64,000 nucleotides of DNA from Halobacteriovorax vibrionivorans (GCF_003346865.1 NZ_QDKL01000001.1:1-64000); one strand, 5' to 3'. Positions 34,180-43,537 are shown, counted from the stretch's first letter. Notes: generated from the sequence alone by a model not told the origin. Translations and numbers: made by a program.

Positions 34180-35196
34180 ATGGATCTACTAGTTTTTGCA
34201 CACCGCGGTGAAGCACAATGCTTCCTAAAAGAGATGGAGCTTAAGGCCCACCCATTAAATAACTCCCTCTACACTCTAGAGGATCAGAGTGTTGCGCTTA
34301 TTATCACAGGAGAAGGCCATAATAACGTTCTAACGGGACTTAGCCTCGCTCTAGGGCAACTTAGTGGAAATGTTCAAAGAATCATTAACTTCGGTATTTG
34401 TGCTGCCTTAAATGAACAATTACAAAAGAATGAAATTCACTCAATTAGAACAATCTATGGCCAAGATGAATTTAAAAGCTTTCAAACAATAGACACTCAG
34501 GCAAAACACGACCTCATCACAGCAAAACAAAGACTTTTAGATACCAAAGAATCTCAAAAGCTTGAGCACATTGCCCCACTAGCAGATCGAGAAGGATGGG
34601 CCATAGGCCTTGTTGCCAAGCAAGCAAATATCGATCTTTTATCTTATAAACTTATTTCAGACCATGTTAGTGATGCACCAATATGCGAATATATTAAAGA
34701 GCTTTCTCAAGATTACTCTCAAAAATTATTTGAATTCTATCAAGAATTAGAACTAGTAGAGAAAGCCTCATCAATTGAGAATCCATTTAAAGAGCAAAGC
34801 GACTACTACTTTACACTTTCTCTTAATCGAGAAGTCTCAAACCTGTGCCAGCAACTATGTGTAAAGTACGAAAAAGAAAATATTAATGACATCATCGATA
34901 CAACTTCCCTTCTAAACTTAGAGACGACCCCAAAAAAGAGGGCCTTAAAGCTAAGGGATCAACTAAAAGAGAAGCTTTATCCTACACGCACAAAAATTCT
35001 AGGACAACTTGATAGCTTTATTCAAGATGCAGGCTTTGAGAAGAAAGAGCTCACATACGACCCAGCAATTGAGAAAGTCTTTTTAAATTTAAAAATAAAT
35101 ATCAAAAGCGAAAAAGATATAAAAGAGCTTACTCGTAAACTTAAGAATATAGACTGGCACGAGTACCAATCAATTATGAATGGAGAAAATCTTTAA
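34180..35196 (+). CDS. Nucleoside-phosphorylase-like protein paired with the SPL-like enzyme
   Basis: A 338-residue protein. Residues 1-205 resemble the nucleoside phosphorylase/MTAN fold: DLLVFAHRGEAQCFL at the N-terminus, ALIITGEGHNNVLTGLSLAL, IINFGICAALN in the place of the INxGxAGG loop, then DREGWAIGLVAKQANIDLLSYKLISDHV near the C-terminus of the fold. Residues 206-338 are charged and helical, and I recognise no family there. The key DMExA motif is absent. The stop overlaps the SPL-like start by one base (TAATG). No ribosome binding site precedes the ATG; a TTGACG -35 lies 31 bases upstream. Confidence 0.65.
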   Translation: MDLLVFAHRGEAQCFLKEMELKAHPLNNSLYTLEDQSVALIITGEGHNNVLTGLSLALGQLSGNVQRIINFGICAALNEQLQKNEIHSIRTIYGQDEFKSFQTIDTQAKHDLITAKQRLLDTKESQKLEHIAPLADREGWAIGLVAKQANIDLLSYKLISDHVSDAPICEYIKELSQDYSQKLFEFYQELELVEKASSIENPFKEQSDYYFTLSLNREVSNLCQQLCVKYEKENINDIIDTTSLLNLETTPKKRALKLRDQLKEKLYPTRTKILGQLDSFIQDAGFEKKELTYDPAIEKVFLNLKINIKSEKDIKELTRKLKNIDWHEYQSIMNGENL

Positions 35197-36197
35197 TGAA
35201 GATTGAAAAGATATTCATTGAAGAAGAAGCTCGAAATGGAGAAATTGCTCTCTCTCTTCCAAAGCGCTTTCCAAAAGCACAAGTTGTATACATAGATAAT
35301 CATGCAGATATCTGGGGAAGAGTAAAAAAACCTTATCTCCATAAGAGAGATTCTCTAAATCTCTTCATTGCCCACAAAAAAGGCTCTTTAGTAAAAGAAG
35401 CTCCTGATGCATATGGAATCTCAGGTGAGCCTCATTATTACTTTATCCACGCTTATAATTGTATTTATGAGTGTGACTACTGCTACCTTCAAGGATATTT
35501 TAATTCACCGGATCTTGTTCTCTTTGTTAATCATCAAGAAATTATGGCAAGCATGCAAGAAATAGCAGATAAAACAACAGGCAACCTGTGGTTTCACGCT
35601 GGTGAATTCAGTGATTCCCTAGCTCTAACACACTTAACCAATGAACTAAGCTTCTATCATGACTTTGCAAAACGTAATTCAAAGTGCTTTATCGAATTAA
35701 GAACAAAGTCGGCAAATATTAAAGAACTGATGAAGCTTGATCCCTTACCAAACTTTATTACTTCATTTTCTTTATCGCCAAAGAATAAGATTAAATCACA
35801 TGATCTTAAGACACCATCTCTTGCAGCAAGACTTAAGGCAATTGAGAAGCTGTATAAAGCGGGTCACCCTATTGGACTACACTTTGATCCCGTTATTCAC
35901 ACAGATCAATTCGAAGAAGAATATCAAGAACTAATAAATGAAGTCTCTAATATCATTCCACTAAATAAAGTAGAATATATCTCAATTGGTGTTGTGCGCT
36001 TTACTAAAGATGTCTACTCACAAGTAAAAAAGAATTATCCAAAAACAACCTACTTTCATTCGGAGCTTACAAAAGGTGAAGATGGAAAGATTCGCTACCC
36101 AAGGCCAATGCGCCACTGGATTTTAGGTAAGATTAAAGATATGTGCTTAAAGGCCGGCGCTATTGAAAAGGCCGTCTACTTATGCATGGAAGAATAA
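35196..36197 (+). CDS. Spore photoproduct lyase family radical SAM protein
   Basis: A 333-residue protein. YNCIYECDYCYLQGYF contains the radical SAM CxxxCxxC (C-IYE-C-DY-C) and the SPL-typical YLQ. The rest follows SPL in order: LRTKSANI, a TPSLAARLKAIEKLYKAGHPIGL segment, FDPVI, then VVRFTKDVYSQVKKNYPKT. In Bacillus SPL a conserved Cys (Cys141) after the cluster donates a hydrogen; the aligned stretch here reads FHAGEFSDSLAL with no Cys. So it belongs to the SPL superfamily, but thymine photoproduct repair is doubtful. It is coupled to the phosphorylase-like gene. Confidence 0.8.
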   Translation: MKIEKIFIEEEARNGEIALSLPKRFPKAQVVYIDNHADIWGRVKKPYLHKRDSLNLFIAHKKGSLVKEAPDAYGISGEPHYYFIHAYNCIYECDYCYLQGYFNSPDLVLFVNHQEIMASMQEIADKTTGNLWFHAGEFSDSLALTHLTNELSFYHDFAKRNSKCFIELRTKSANIKELMKLDPLPNFITSFSLSPKNKIKSHDLKTPSLAARLKAIEKLYKAGHPIGLHFDPVIHTDQFEEEYQELINEVSNIIPLNKVEYISIGVVRFTKDVYSQVKKNYPKTTYFHSELTKGEDGKIRYPRPMRHWILGKIKDMCLKAGAIEKAVYLCMEE

Positions 36198-36205
36198 TCA
36201 ACCTC

Positions 36206-37165
36206 TTAAAACTGAAGATAGATATCTAAGTAATTATCAATTAACTCTAAACTTCGGGCGGCTGACTGCTTCTGCCTTGCTTGGTATTCCATATATACAT
36301 CACCAGGATTAACGACTTTTAAATTATCCGTTTCAGGTGCTTCATAAACAGATGAATAGACTGCTCTCAACTCATCATAAATTGACTCGAGCTCAGTAAA
36401 ATAAGACTGATCCGCCCCAGATAAGAGTCCTACACCTTTTAAAAGTGTCAGATGCATTAAAATATTATCTTGTAAGTAGTCGTTAGAAAGGGACTTAAAG
36501 ATTTCGGTTGTCATAAAGCCCACAATATTTTCTTTTTGAATCGCAGTAAACTCACCTTCTTCAGCTAACTCAATAATAGATTCAAAGAAAATCGTTAAGT
36601 TGGACTGACGACATACAAGAGGGGCCCTCAAGATCTTTCCAAAGTCTGTTGCGCTTACTTGTTCATAAGAAGATAATGCGTACTCAGCTCTTTCAACAAA
36701 ACGAAGAGCCTCTTGCCTGGCCTTTACATCATTATAAAAAGTTACAGCTCTTTTAAGATTCATTATAACTTCATCTGGGTTTTGAAAATAAGAAGAATTA
36801 ATTGGATCGATAATTTGTGATGGTGGCAGATTTGAGTTGATACTCTTTTCACAATCTAAGTTGAGCATCTCAAGTTTTTGAATTTCGCCACCTAATTGTG
36901 CAAGTTCTCCTGCAGGCAGGCCTTCAATTGTGACGACTTGATCATCACTTCTCTTATACTCATTATCTTCATGGAATTGCTTTCGTGGAACAAACTTCTT
37001 TTTAGGAGTATTATTTGAAAAAGGTTTGAGTTCTTTTTGACCTTCAGATTCGTAATGACCCCTAACCTTCTGTGGTAGATAATCATCCTGATAGAAGTGG
37101 TATAGGAAGTAGCTCACCGACATAGCTACTAGAATTATGAAAAACAATAAAATACGTTTTTTCAA
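36206..37165 (-). CDS. Membrane-anchored protein of unknown function
   Basis: A 319-residue protein with an N-terminal signal anchor (residues 5-23, ILLFFIILVAMSVSYFLYH), a basic/polar linker (30-75) and a mainly helical C-terminal domain (90-319) with three cysteines. It would be anchored in the inner membrane with the bulk in the periplasm. No family recognised. It ends eight bases from the convergent SPL-like gene. The 238-base upstream gap holds the rpmB promoter on the other strand. Confidence 0.65.
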   Translation of the reverse strand: MKKRILLFFIILVAMSVSYFLYHFYQDDYLPQKVRGHYESEGQKELKPFSNNTPKKKFVPRKQFHEDNEYKRSDDQVVTIEGLPAGELAQLGGEIQKLEMLNLDCEKSINSNLPPSQIIDPINSSYFQNPDEVIMNLKRAVTFYNDVKARQEALRFVERAEYALSSYEQVSATDFGKILRAPLVCRQSNLTIFFESIIELAEEGEFTAIQKENIVGFMTTEIFKSLSNDYLQDNILMHLTLLKGVGLLSGADQSYFTELESIYDELRAVYSSVYEAPETDNLKVVNPGDVYMEYQARQKQSAARSLELIDNYLDIYLQF

Positions 37166-37318
37166 TCTTACAACCTCTCCTCTTCCTTTTAAGAGGATAA
37201 CTACCTGAAATTAGTTATTTATATCTAATATGATATCGACAGCGTTTTGCTATGTCCAAGATTCTTTGATAACTACTTGTAAAAACCATAAGATATTGCT
37301 CATTTTGCACAAAAATGG

Positions 37319-37347
37319 TTGCACTTTTATGACGATATGTTTATATT
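37319..37347 (+). promoter_or_regulatory. rpmB promoter
   Basis: TTGCAC (37319-37324), 17-base spacer, TATATT (37342-37347). Predicted start about 37354, giving a 50-base leader before rpmB. Confidence 0.65.
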
Positions 37348-37403
37348 CTACAACCTAATAACCCAAATATTAATGTAGAGTTTATATAAATAAGGATGAA
37401 GTG

Positions 37404-37640
37404 ATGGCACGTACATGTGATTTAACTGGAAAAAGAAGACTTGTTGGTAATAAAGTTTCTCACGCTAAGAACAGAAGCAAAATGACTCAAAAACCAAATC
37501 TTCAAACAAAGAGAGTATATGATCCTGTAACAGGTGAAACAATTAAGCTTAGACTTTCAACTAGAGCAATTAGAACTCTAGATAAAGTTGGATCTCTTTC
37601 TAAGTTCCTTAAGAAGTACAAGCACCTTTGGAACGCTTAA
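37404..37640 (+). CDS. rpmB: 50S ribosomal protein L28
   Basis: A 78-residue ribosomal protein starting MARTCDLTGKRRLVGNKVSHAKN, the canonical L28 N-terminus, then NLQTKRVY and LRLSTRAIRTLDK. I chose ATG 37404 (AAGGA upstream) over the overlapping GTG at 37401. Many bacterial L28 proteins carry CxxC pairs for zinc; this one has only one Cys (Cys5), so it is a zinc-free C- form. It is usually next to rpmG; here it is a single gene followed by a strong terminator. Confidence 0.97.
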   Translation: MARTCDLTGKRRLVGNKVSHAKNRSKMTQKPNLQTKRVYDPVTGETIKLRLSTRAIRTLDKVGSLSKFLKKYKHLWNA

Positions 37641-37680
37641 TTAGATTTTAATTCTAAGACTTTAAGTCATTTAGATATAG

Positions 37681-37707
37681 AAAAGGCCAGCATTTAGCTG
37701 GCCTTTT
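37681..37707. terminator. Bidirectional intrinsic terminator
   Basis: AAAAGGCCAGC/GCTGGCCTTTTT with loop ATTTA lies between convergent rpmB and the subtilisin gene; A- and T-runs on both sides allow use in both directions. Confidence 0.9.
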
Positions 37708-37734
37708 TATTTATGGCTGTTTATTTAAAACAAA

Positions 37735-39432
37735 TTAGTATTGAACATCAACTTGATCAATAACAAATCCCCACTTCTGAACTGAACGGTCTGACTTAAA
37801 TGTTAATTTAAGTGTTCCACCTTCAGCAAAGAAAGAAGTGTAGTTCTCACCGCTACCAGTTACCTTCTCAATTAAAGTACCTTTAGCATCTCTAATCTCG
37901 ATGTAGTCATAACGATTCTCAAGGTCAAACTTACGAATTCTTAGACGAATGAATTTTGCACCTTCAACTTCGTAAACAGTTTCCATAACTTCATTTTCTG
38001 AATATGGGTGTGCTGACTCAAAAAGAGGAGCATCAACTGTTTGCCAATCTTCTGGATTTGGCTCGTTTCTTTCAGGAATTGTATTCGTTAAAAGATTGTA
38101 AGCGTTAATACGTCCAGAGTTAATAGTCTTACCTCTAAGTGCCGCTACTGGATCAGAAGTTACCATAACTTTATTTCTGATTTGTAGTGGAGTTAGATCC
38201 TTATTTTCAGCTAGGAAAAGACCAATTACACCTGAAACATGAGGAGTTGCCATTGAAGTTCCTGAGTAAGAAGCATATCCACCATTTTTAACAGTTGATA
38301 GAATCTCATGCCCTGGTGCACCAATATGAACTGTTGAACGTCCGTAACAAGAAAAGCTTGCTAGTTCATCAGCAGCTGTTGTTGCAGCAACTGAAATTAC
38401 GTTATCAACATTGTAGTTTGATGGGTAGTGTGGTCTTGAATCGTTATCAGTTGAAGAGTTACCTGCTGCGGCCGTAAATACGATACCTGCATCATTAGCT
38501 CTTTCGATTGCTTCTTGAAGTGCTTCAGAGCGTCCGCCCCCTCCCCAAGAGTTTGACATAATATCAACACCAATTTTTGTAGCATAATCAATTGACTTGA
38601 TCGCAGCTTCAGTTGAACCTGAACCACTATCAGTTAAAAACTTAACCGCTACAAATTGAACATCTCTCATTACACCAGCAACACCAATAGCGTTGTGTGA
38701 AGCACCGATTGTTCCTGCACAGTGTGTACCATGAGAATGTCCATCAATAGGATCACCGTCATTATTAGCGAAGTCATAACCATGGATATCATCAACATAA
38801 CCATTTCCGTCATCATCAACACCTGGCTGACCATTTGCTTCTGCTTCGTTTACCCACATTTGATCTCTTAGATCTGGGTGGTTGTAATCAATCCCTGTAT
38901 CGATTACAGCGATTTTAATTGCGCGATCACCTTTTGTGATTTCCCATGCCTTAAGTGCATCAACGTCAGCACCTTCGACAGCATTTACACCACGTGGCCC
39001 ATTAGAACCTGTGTTTCTAAGTCCCCAAAGTTTTCCAAACTTAGCATCTGCTGGTGTATAGTATGCACCATTATCAGAAGCATCTTGATAGTTTAGAATT
39101 TCATCAAGAACATTTGTGTGTACAATTGGCTTTACGATTTCGTAAATGAAGTTAGGCTCAGCATATTCAACTTCTGCTCTTTCATTCATTTGCTTTGCAA
39201 GAGTGTCAATTGACACAAGTGATTCATTAAACTTCACAACATATAGGTCACCTGATGATAGCTCGATACGACGATCAAGTGATGCTCCCGTTAGTGAATG
39301 TCCAAAAAAGTTCTCTGCTGCAACATCTTTCTTAAGCTTTACAATCAGTTCTCCTGGAACATGATCAGCTGCAAGTGGTGAAAGTGCCATTGCTGAAATA
39401 ATAGCTGGCGCTAAAATAGATTTAATACTCAT
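37735..39432 (-). CDS. Secreted subtilisin-like (S8) serine protease
   Basis: A 565-residue exported protease. Signal peptide 1-22 (AADHVPGE after the cut); an inhibitor I9-like propeptide about 25-100 (GELIVKLKKDVAAENF... ELSSGDLYVVKF). The peptidase S8 domain has catalytic Asp178 (VIDTGIDYNHPDL), His234 (GHSHGTHCAGTIG), oxyanion-hole Asn325 (AAAGNSST) and Ser393 (GTSMATPH). Asp/Asn-rich calcium loop DDDGNGYVDDIHG at 206-218. A C-terminal beta-sandwich (about 450-565, CUB-like) probably binds substrate or the cell surface. All catalytic residues are intact, so it should be active; a role in prey or host protein degradation is inference. AGGAGG precedes the ATG. Confidence 0.93.
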   Translation of the reverse strand: MSIKSILAPAIISAMALSPLAADHVPGELIVKLKKDVAAENFFGHSLTGASLDRRIELSSGDLYVVKFNESLVSIDTLAKQMNERAEVEYAEPNFIYEIVKPIVHTNVLDEILNYQDASDNGAYYTPADAKFGKLWGLRNTGSNGPRGVNAVEGADVDALKAWEITKGDRAIKIAVIDTGIDYNHPDLRDQMWVNEAEANGQPGVDDDGNGYVDDIHGYDFANNDGDPIDGHSHGTHCAGTIGASHNAIGVAGVMRDVQFVAVKFLTDSGSGSTEAAIKSIDYATKIGVDIMSNSWGGGGRSEALQEAIERANDAGIVFTAAAGNSSTDNDSRPHYPSNYNVDNVISVAATTAADELASFSCYGRSTVHIGAPGHEILSTVKNGGYASYSGTSMATPHVSGVIGLFLAENKDLTPLQIRNKVMVTSDPVAALRGKTINSGRINAYNLLTNTIPERNEPNPEDWQTVDAPLFESAHPYSENEVMETVYEVEGAKFIRLRIRKFDLENRYDYIEIRDAKGTLIEKVTGSGENYTSFFAEGGTLKLTFKSDRSVQKWGFVIDQVDVQY

Positions 39433-39577
39433 TAAGATCCTCCTAATCCTTTATCTCCCCTTCCATAAGGAGACCATACTAAGACTAAAAATATGTCTGC
39501 TAACTAGTTTACCACCATTCAAAGGGCAAAAATTTCAAAAGATACAAAATATTGAAAATGTGAGAAAATGTTAGTTA

Positions 39578-40270
39578 ATGATACACGGAAAAAGTAACGA
39601 CCCAGTCCTTATAAAAAGAATACCAGTAAAAGTCTGGACTCTTCGATCTGAAGTAGAAGAGGCCGTTCGTCTTCGCTACAAAGAAGGCGAAAAGCCTGAT
39701 TTAGAAGACCTAATCGAAATTTATAAAGACAAAGGTGAGCTTCCTGTTGCTGAAGAAGTTGAAGATGATAACAACGAACTTGATCCTCAAGCACTGGCAG
39801 ATGCAGCAATGAATGGAGAAGAAACTGACAATGTTACTCCGATAAATGAGAAGAAAGTTATCAAGCAATTTATTCCCGATCTACCAAAAGAAAAGCTTTT
39901 TAGTGGGAATTTATTGTTATCAGAACTCTACATGGAAGGTATGTATTTCTTCTGTGAACGAGAGTTCACACAGGGTCAATCAATCGTTGTTGATATCCAA
40001 ATACCAAATCGTATTATCCTAAATGGAATCGTTGTTTATTCGCGAACTTTTAATATGAAAAGTCGTATTATTTCCAACGCTTCTCTACCCTACCGTACAG
40101 GGATAAAGTTCACATTTCTTAAAGAGGGTGAAAGAACTCTTCTTAGAAACTTTATTAAGTCATTTGAACCAGAAGTGGCCCAAGAGGCTCCAAAGTCAGT
40201 AAATGCGACTCCGGCATCACCAGCAGGAGGAGATGATGATGACGAGCTGGATATCTTTGACGATCTCTAA
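39578..40270 (+). CDS. PilZ-like protein with acidic tail
   Basis: A 230-residue cytoplasmic protein. Residues about 105-195 fit a PilZ beta-barrel (LFSGNLLLSELYMEGMYFFCE...VDIQIPNRIILNGIVVYSR...YRTGIKFTFL), but the c-di-GMP-binding RxxxR is not evident and the (D/N)xSxxG box is degenerate (LSELYMEG). The N-terminal region (1-80) has a charged helix. The last 12 residues are DDDDELDIFDDL, an acidic tail with an aromatic residue near the end. Not clearly able to bind c-di-GMP. It is followed 20 bases later by the DUF4340 gene. Confidence 0.6.
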   Translation: MIHGKSNDPVLIKRIPVKVWTLRSEVEEAVRLRYKEGEKPDLEDLIEIYKDKGELPVAEEVEDDNNELDPQALADAAMNGEETDNVTPINEKKVIKQFIPDLPKEKLFSGNLLLSELYMEGMYFFCEREFTQGQSIVVDIQIPNRIILNGIVVYSRTFNMKSRIISNASLPYRTGIKFTFLKEGERTLLRNFIKSFEPEVAQEAPKSVNATPASPAGGDDDDELDIFDDL

Positions 40271-40290
40271 TAAGAATTCTAAAATTTCTT

Positions 40291-41298
40291 ATGCAAAATA
40301 TTAGACGTAACTATTTCTCAGCAAGCCTTGTTTCAATTCTCTTTGTGACTCTCCTATTTGGAGCTGTTATAAGCGAGTTTTTTCAAGCACCCGTGATAAC
40401 TTCAAAAGAACTTTCGAATCTACAGTTTCTTTTCACAAGTGATCAAATTGATGACGTAGATAGTCTCTCTCTTGCATCAAACCTAGGACGATTTAGTCTT
40501 GCAAAGAATAATGGCCAATGGATCATTACTCAGCCTCGACGAATTAATGCCAATGAAGCGACAATCACAAAGCTTCTCGATTCACTAAAGAATGTAAAAA
40601 TAAAAAAGATCTTTCCAAAAGATCCTATCAATTTATCAAACTTCTCTCTCGATAATCCAACTTCAACTATTACTCTAAAGAATGAGGATGGAATTGATGA
40701 AACAATCTCTTTTGGACTAATTAATCCAATTGATAACTCGACTTATGTTGTAAGTGATAGTGATAATGCTATCTACCACGTAAACGCTGTAAAGTTCTCT
40801 CTGGAAAAACTAGACCTTCCATCTCTAATTGATTCACGAGTCTTTAGTTATGCTCCAAGTGATATTACGGCCATTACTGTTATAAATTCAGGAAAGCTGC
40901 GTTTTGCTTTTGAAAGAAATAAGAATGACATATGGATATCTGGAAATAATGCTTTAAATGATGAATTAGTCCAAGACTTTCTTGTTAAATTAACAAGCTT
41001 CAAATCGAATCTTATTTTAGATAAGAGAACAGATAAAATGAATGAAAGAATTGAGCGCTACCTAAAGAAGCCATATTATAAAGTTATTGTAAAAATTAAA
41101 TCAGGAGAAGAGATTGAATATGACCTTTCATGGGTATTAACTTCTCTACCAGACTTAAATATTGAGAAAAAAGAAAACTTTATTATTCGTGCATCAAATA
41201 GAGAACACCCGTTCCTTGTAAGTAAGGAATACCTAAGTGTACTCTACAAAAGAATAAGAAGCTTTAGACCAAGTCCACTCAATAAGATAATTTACTAA
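40291..41298 (+). CDS. DUF4340 domain protein
   Basis: A 335-residue protein with one N-terminal TM segment (11-30) and a periplasmic domain: LGRFSLAKNNGQWIITQPRRINANEATITKLLDSL is the DUF4340 core, followed by TITLKNEDG and TYVVSDSDNAIYHVN. In other bacteria DUF4340 genes accompany GldF/GldG-like ABC transporters, but none is visible here. No clear ribosome binding site precedes the ATG, which is 20 bases after the PilZ-like stop. Function unknown. Confidence 0.75.
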   Translation: MQNIRRNYFSASLVSILFVTLLFGAVISEFFQAPVITSKELSNLQFLFTSDQIDDVDSLSLASNLGRFSLAKNNGQWIITQPRRINANEATITKLLDSLKNVKIKKIFPKDPINLSNFSLDNPTSTITLKNEDGIDETISFGLINPIDNSTYVVSDSDNAIYHVNAVKFSLEKLDLPSLIDSRVFSYAPSDITAITVINSGKLRFAFERNKNDIWISGNNALNDELVQDFLVKLTSFKSNLILDKRTDKMNERIERYLKKPYYKVIVKIKSGEEIEYDLSWVLTSLPDLNIEKKENFIIRASNREHPFLVSKEYLSVLYKRIRSFRPSPLNKIIY

Positions 41299-42185
41299 GC
41301 TATTAACTTATTAAGAATTTCAGACGCTACACCTTCAACTTCATCAATAACATGTTGAATGGCCTTACCTACTCTGTGGTGTCTGATTGGAAATTTTGAA
41401 AATGGAACAAAGATGTAATAAGTTTCACCTTTACATGTTTCCAAAGCATTTAAGTCGCTAAAGATATTATCATCAAAATCTATCTTTATACTCTTCTTCT
41501 TACTTTGGCAGATGGCCTCATCAAGTTCTTCATAAGTTTTCCCATTAGCGCTAAGGAGTCCCCCAACCTCAGCACTAAGGGAAATTTGGTCGGCCTGTGA
41601 TAGACTTAAAAAATTCTTGTGCCCCTCAATTGATACAAGGATTCCCTTGCGACTCAATTGCACAATCTGTCCATCAACAGGTTTTAATATAGAATTCCAG
41701 AATGAAAACTTAGCCTTAAGATTTGTGTTCATTCTGAAGTCACGATGACTTAGTGATAGGTTTGTCAGTAAGCGATCATAGACAAATAATTTATAAATAT
41801 CATAATCAACCCATCTCATTGAATGCAGATGCATAAATGGACCGGCCTTATGCTTTAGAGATATTAATGTTTGCTTATTCACATCAAACCAAAGATGCTT
41901 TAATCTCGGGTCAATATAGAAGTTATAGAGATCAAATAGAGTTGTCTCCATCTCACCTTTCTTATTTACTAACCAAACTGGAATCTCTTTAAAAGCTTCA
42001 AGTTCTTCTTTAACTTCACTGATACTCATCGAAGAAATACCACTTGAGTGACGATCTTTCATGGCCTCGATTAATTTCGACCAATTTGACCAATGTAGAC
42101 TATATGGGCCGTCATCAAATAATTGAATAGATTCAAATAACTTAGGATCTGCAATATATTCTTCTAAATTCTTTAATGCGCTCAT
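41295..42185 (-). CDS. PilZ-like domain protein
   Basis: A 296-residue cytoplasmic protein. Residues 145-230 look like a diverged PilZ domain (FRMNTNLKAKFSFWN then DGQIVQLSRKGILVSIEG, with the S-x-x-G turn). The N-terminal 60 residues may be a GYF_2-like fold and the middle contains HLWFDVNKQTL. The RxxxR box is not clean. It is convergent with the DUF4340 gene, sharing a CTAA overlap, and divergent from the HD-GYP-like gene, so the three may form one c-di-GMP-linked group. Partner and output unknown. Confidence 0.55.
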   Translation of the reverse strand: MSALKNLEEYIADPKLFESIQLFDDGPYSLHWSNWSKLIEAMKDRHSSGISSMSISEVKEELEAFKEIPVWLVNKKGEMETTLFDLYNFYIDPRLKHLWFDVNKQTLISLKHKAGPFMHLHSMRWVDYDIYKLFVYDRLLTNLSLSHRDFRMNTNLKAKFSFWNSILKPVDGQIVQLSRKGILVSIEGHKNFLSLSQADQISLSAEVGGLLSANGKTYEELDEAICQSKKKSIKIDFDDNIFSDLNALETCKGETYYIFVPFSKFPIRHHRVGKAIQHVIDEVEGVASEILNKLIA

Positions 42186-42394
42186 ATCCGCCCTCTACTG
42201 GTCAACGATTTATTTCTTCGTATTTCCCCACTATAGCAATATGGTTAATTAAAACGAGTGGATTGCTTAACTCTCTAATAGAAGCCTTTATTTTCAATAA
42301 TTTAGATACTGTAATTGACCATTTTCCCCACTTGGCAATAAAAGCGAATTATTGCCTATTTTCATTGGTATTTAATGATTTTGGTTACTTAAGT

Positions 42395-42400
42395 TATAAT
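42395..42400 (+). promoter_or_regulatory. -10 box of the HD-GYP-like gene
   Basis: TATAAT lies directly before the ATG at 42401, so the start point falls about 42407, at the second in-frame ATG. The mRNA would be leaderless. The -35 is weak. Confidence 0.45.
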
Positions 42401-43417
42401 ATGATCATGAATGCATTGGATATTTTCCGAAAATCCCATTTGGCCCTAAACCTCACACCTTTTACGATAAGGGAGCTCTTTAATATCCCGACAACCCCAT
42501 GTGATGTTTTTATCTTTGAAGATGGTAAATTTAAGCATTCACTATATCGTGGCACCTATGTTGCTAACGATACTTTAAAGGAAATGATTGAAAGAGGTCA
42601 TACTATAGTCTTTGCAAGTAATGAGCAAAGAGAAGAGTTAAAGGAATTACAACAAAATACCCTAAGACAGGTAACAAGATCCTTTTCAATGGGTGATACA
42701 TATCAAAATTGCAAAAATCAGCTCAATCTTATTACCATTAATCTTCGCTATCTCTTTGAAGATCCAACGGATGATAATGCATTAAATCTTCAGTATCAAA
42801 GTCTAAAGGTTCTCGCCAACTTTCTAATAAAGAACCCAAAGATGCACGAGCCACTATATCGTTACTATGCGGCCCAAGGGCATCATTATATTTTTGCTCA
42901 ACCCCTACTTTCCTCAATCTTTCTCGTAGGGATTCTGAAAACATCTCAACTCTATAATGATAAAGATATTGAGAACTTTTTTATCACAAGTTACTTTAAG
43001 GATATTGGAATGTCGGCCATTCCTATTGATAAATTCGATAAAGAGAATCTTTCTGAGATGGATAAAGTCCTACTTGCGAAACACCCAATTATTTCTGCAA
43101 GAATTCTGCAAGGAAGGATTCAGCTCTCACCTGCTCATATGAAGGTCATTGAAAACCATCACACGTTCAGTATTATCGATAAATACGACACTGATAATCA
43201 ACATATCAAGAACCTGACTGTAACAGGTTTTGAAACGCTCATGGTTAACGTCTGTGATATCGTTGCGGCCATGATCTCAACACGCCCTTATAGAGAGGCT
43301 TTATCGATCTTTGAAGCCTTAGAGAAAATACGTTCACATATTGGAAGTGAGTACCCACACGAATTTAAAATTATCATTAACTACTTTCGCAATTTCTTTA
43401 CAACATCAGTCAGGTAA
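42401..43417 (+). CDS. Degenerate HD-GYP-like domain protein
   Basis: A 338-residue protein. I start it at 42401/42407 because the longer frame from 42176 lacks codon-like character and overlaps the divergent gene. The C-terminal half follows the HD-GYP order, but the HD pair is YFKDIGMSAIP (Lys-Asp in place of His-Asp) and the GYP loop is ENHHTFSIIDKYD (no Gly-Tyr-Pro). Conserved are HPIISARIL, the ENHH pair and VCDIVAAMISTRPYR. The N-terminal 110 residues are unassigned. Metal-dependent c-di-GMP hydrolysis is doubtful; it may be a receptor or structural relative. Confidence 0.7.
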   Translation: MIMNALDIFRKSHLALNLTPFTIRELFNIPTTPCDVFIFEDGKFKHSLYRGTYVANDTLKEMIERGHTIVFASNEQREELKELQQNTLRQVTRSFSMGDTYQNCKNQLNLITINLRYLFEDPTDDNALNLQYQSLKVLANFLIKNPKMHEPLYRYYAAQGHHYIFAQPLLSSIFLVGILKTSQLYNDKDIENFFITSYFKDIGMSAIPIDKFDKENLSEMDKVLLAKHPIISARILQGRIQLSPAHMKVIENHHTFSIIDKYDTDNQHIKNLTVTGFETLMVNVCDIVAAMISTRPYREALSIFEALEKIRSHIGSEYPHEFKIIINYFRNFFTTSVR

Positions 43418-43537
43418 AAAAAACTTTTCATAACGTTTCAAATATTTCAAAATAATAATTAACCAAGGATAAGGTTAATATATTTTTAATTACATATATT
43501 TAAATTCAACAATTGCTAAATGCTCCAGGGAGGGAAC

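Noticed and set aside
42176..42400. N-terminal extension of the HD-GYP-like gene
   Set aside because: Overlaps the divergent gene start, has no ribosome binding site at 42176, and TATAAT lies directly before 42401.
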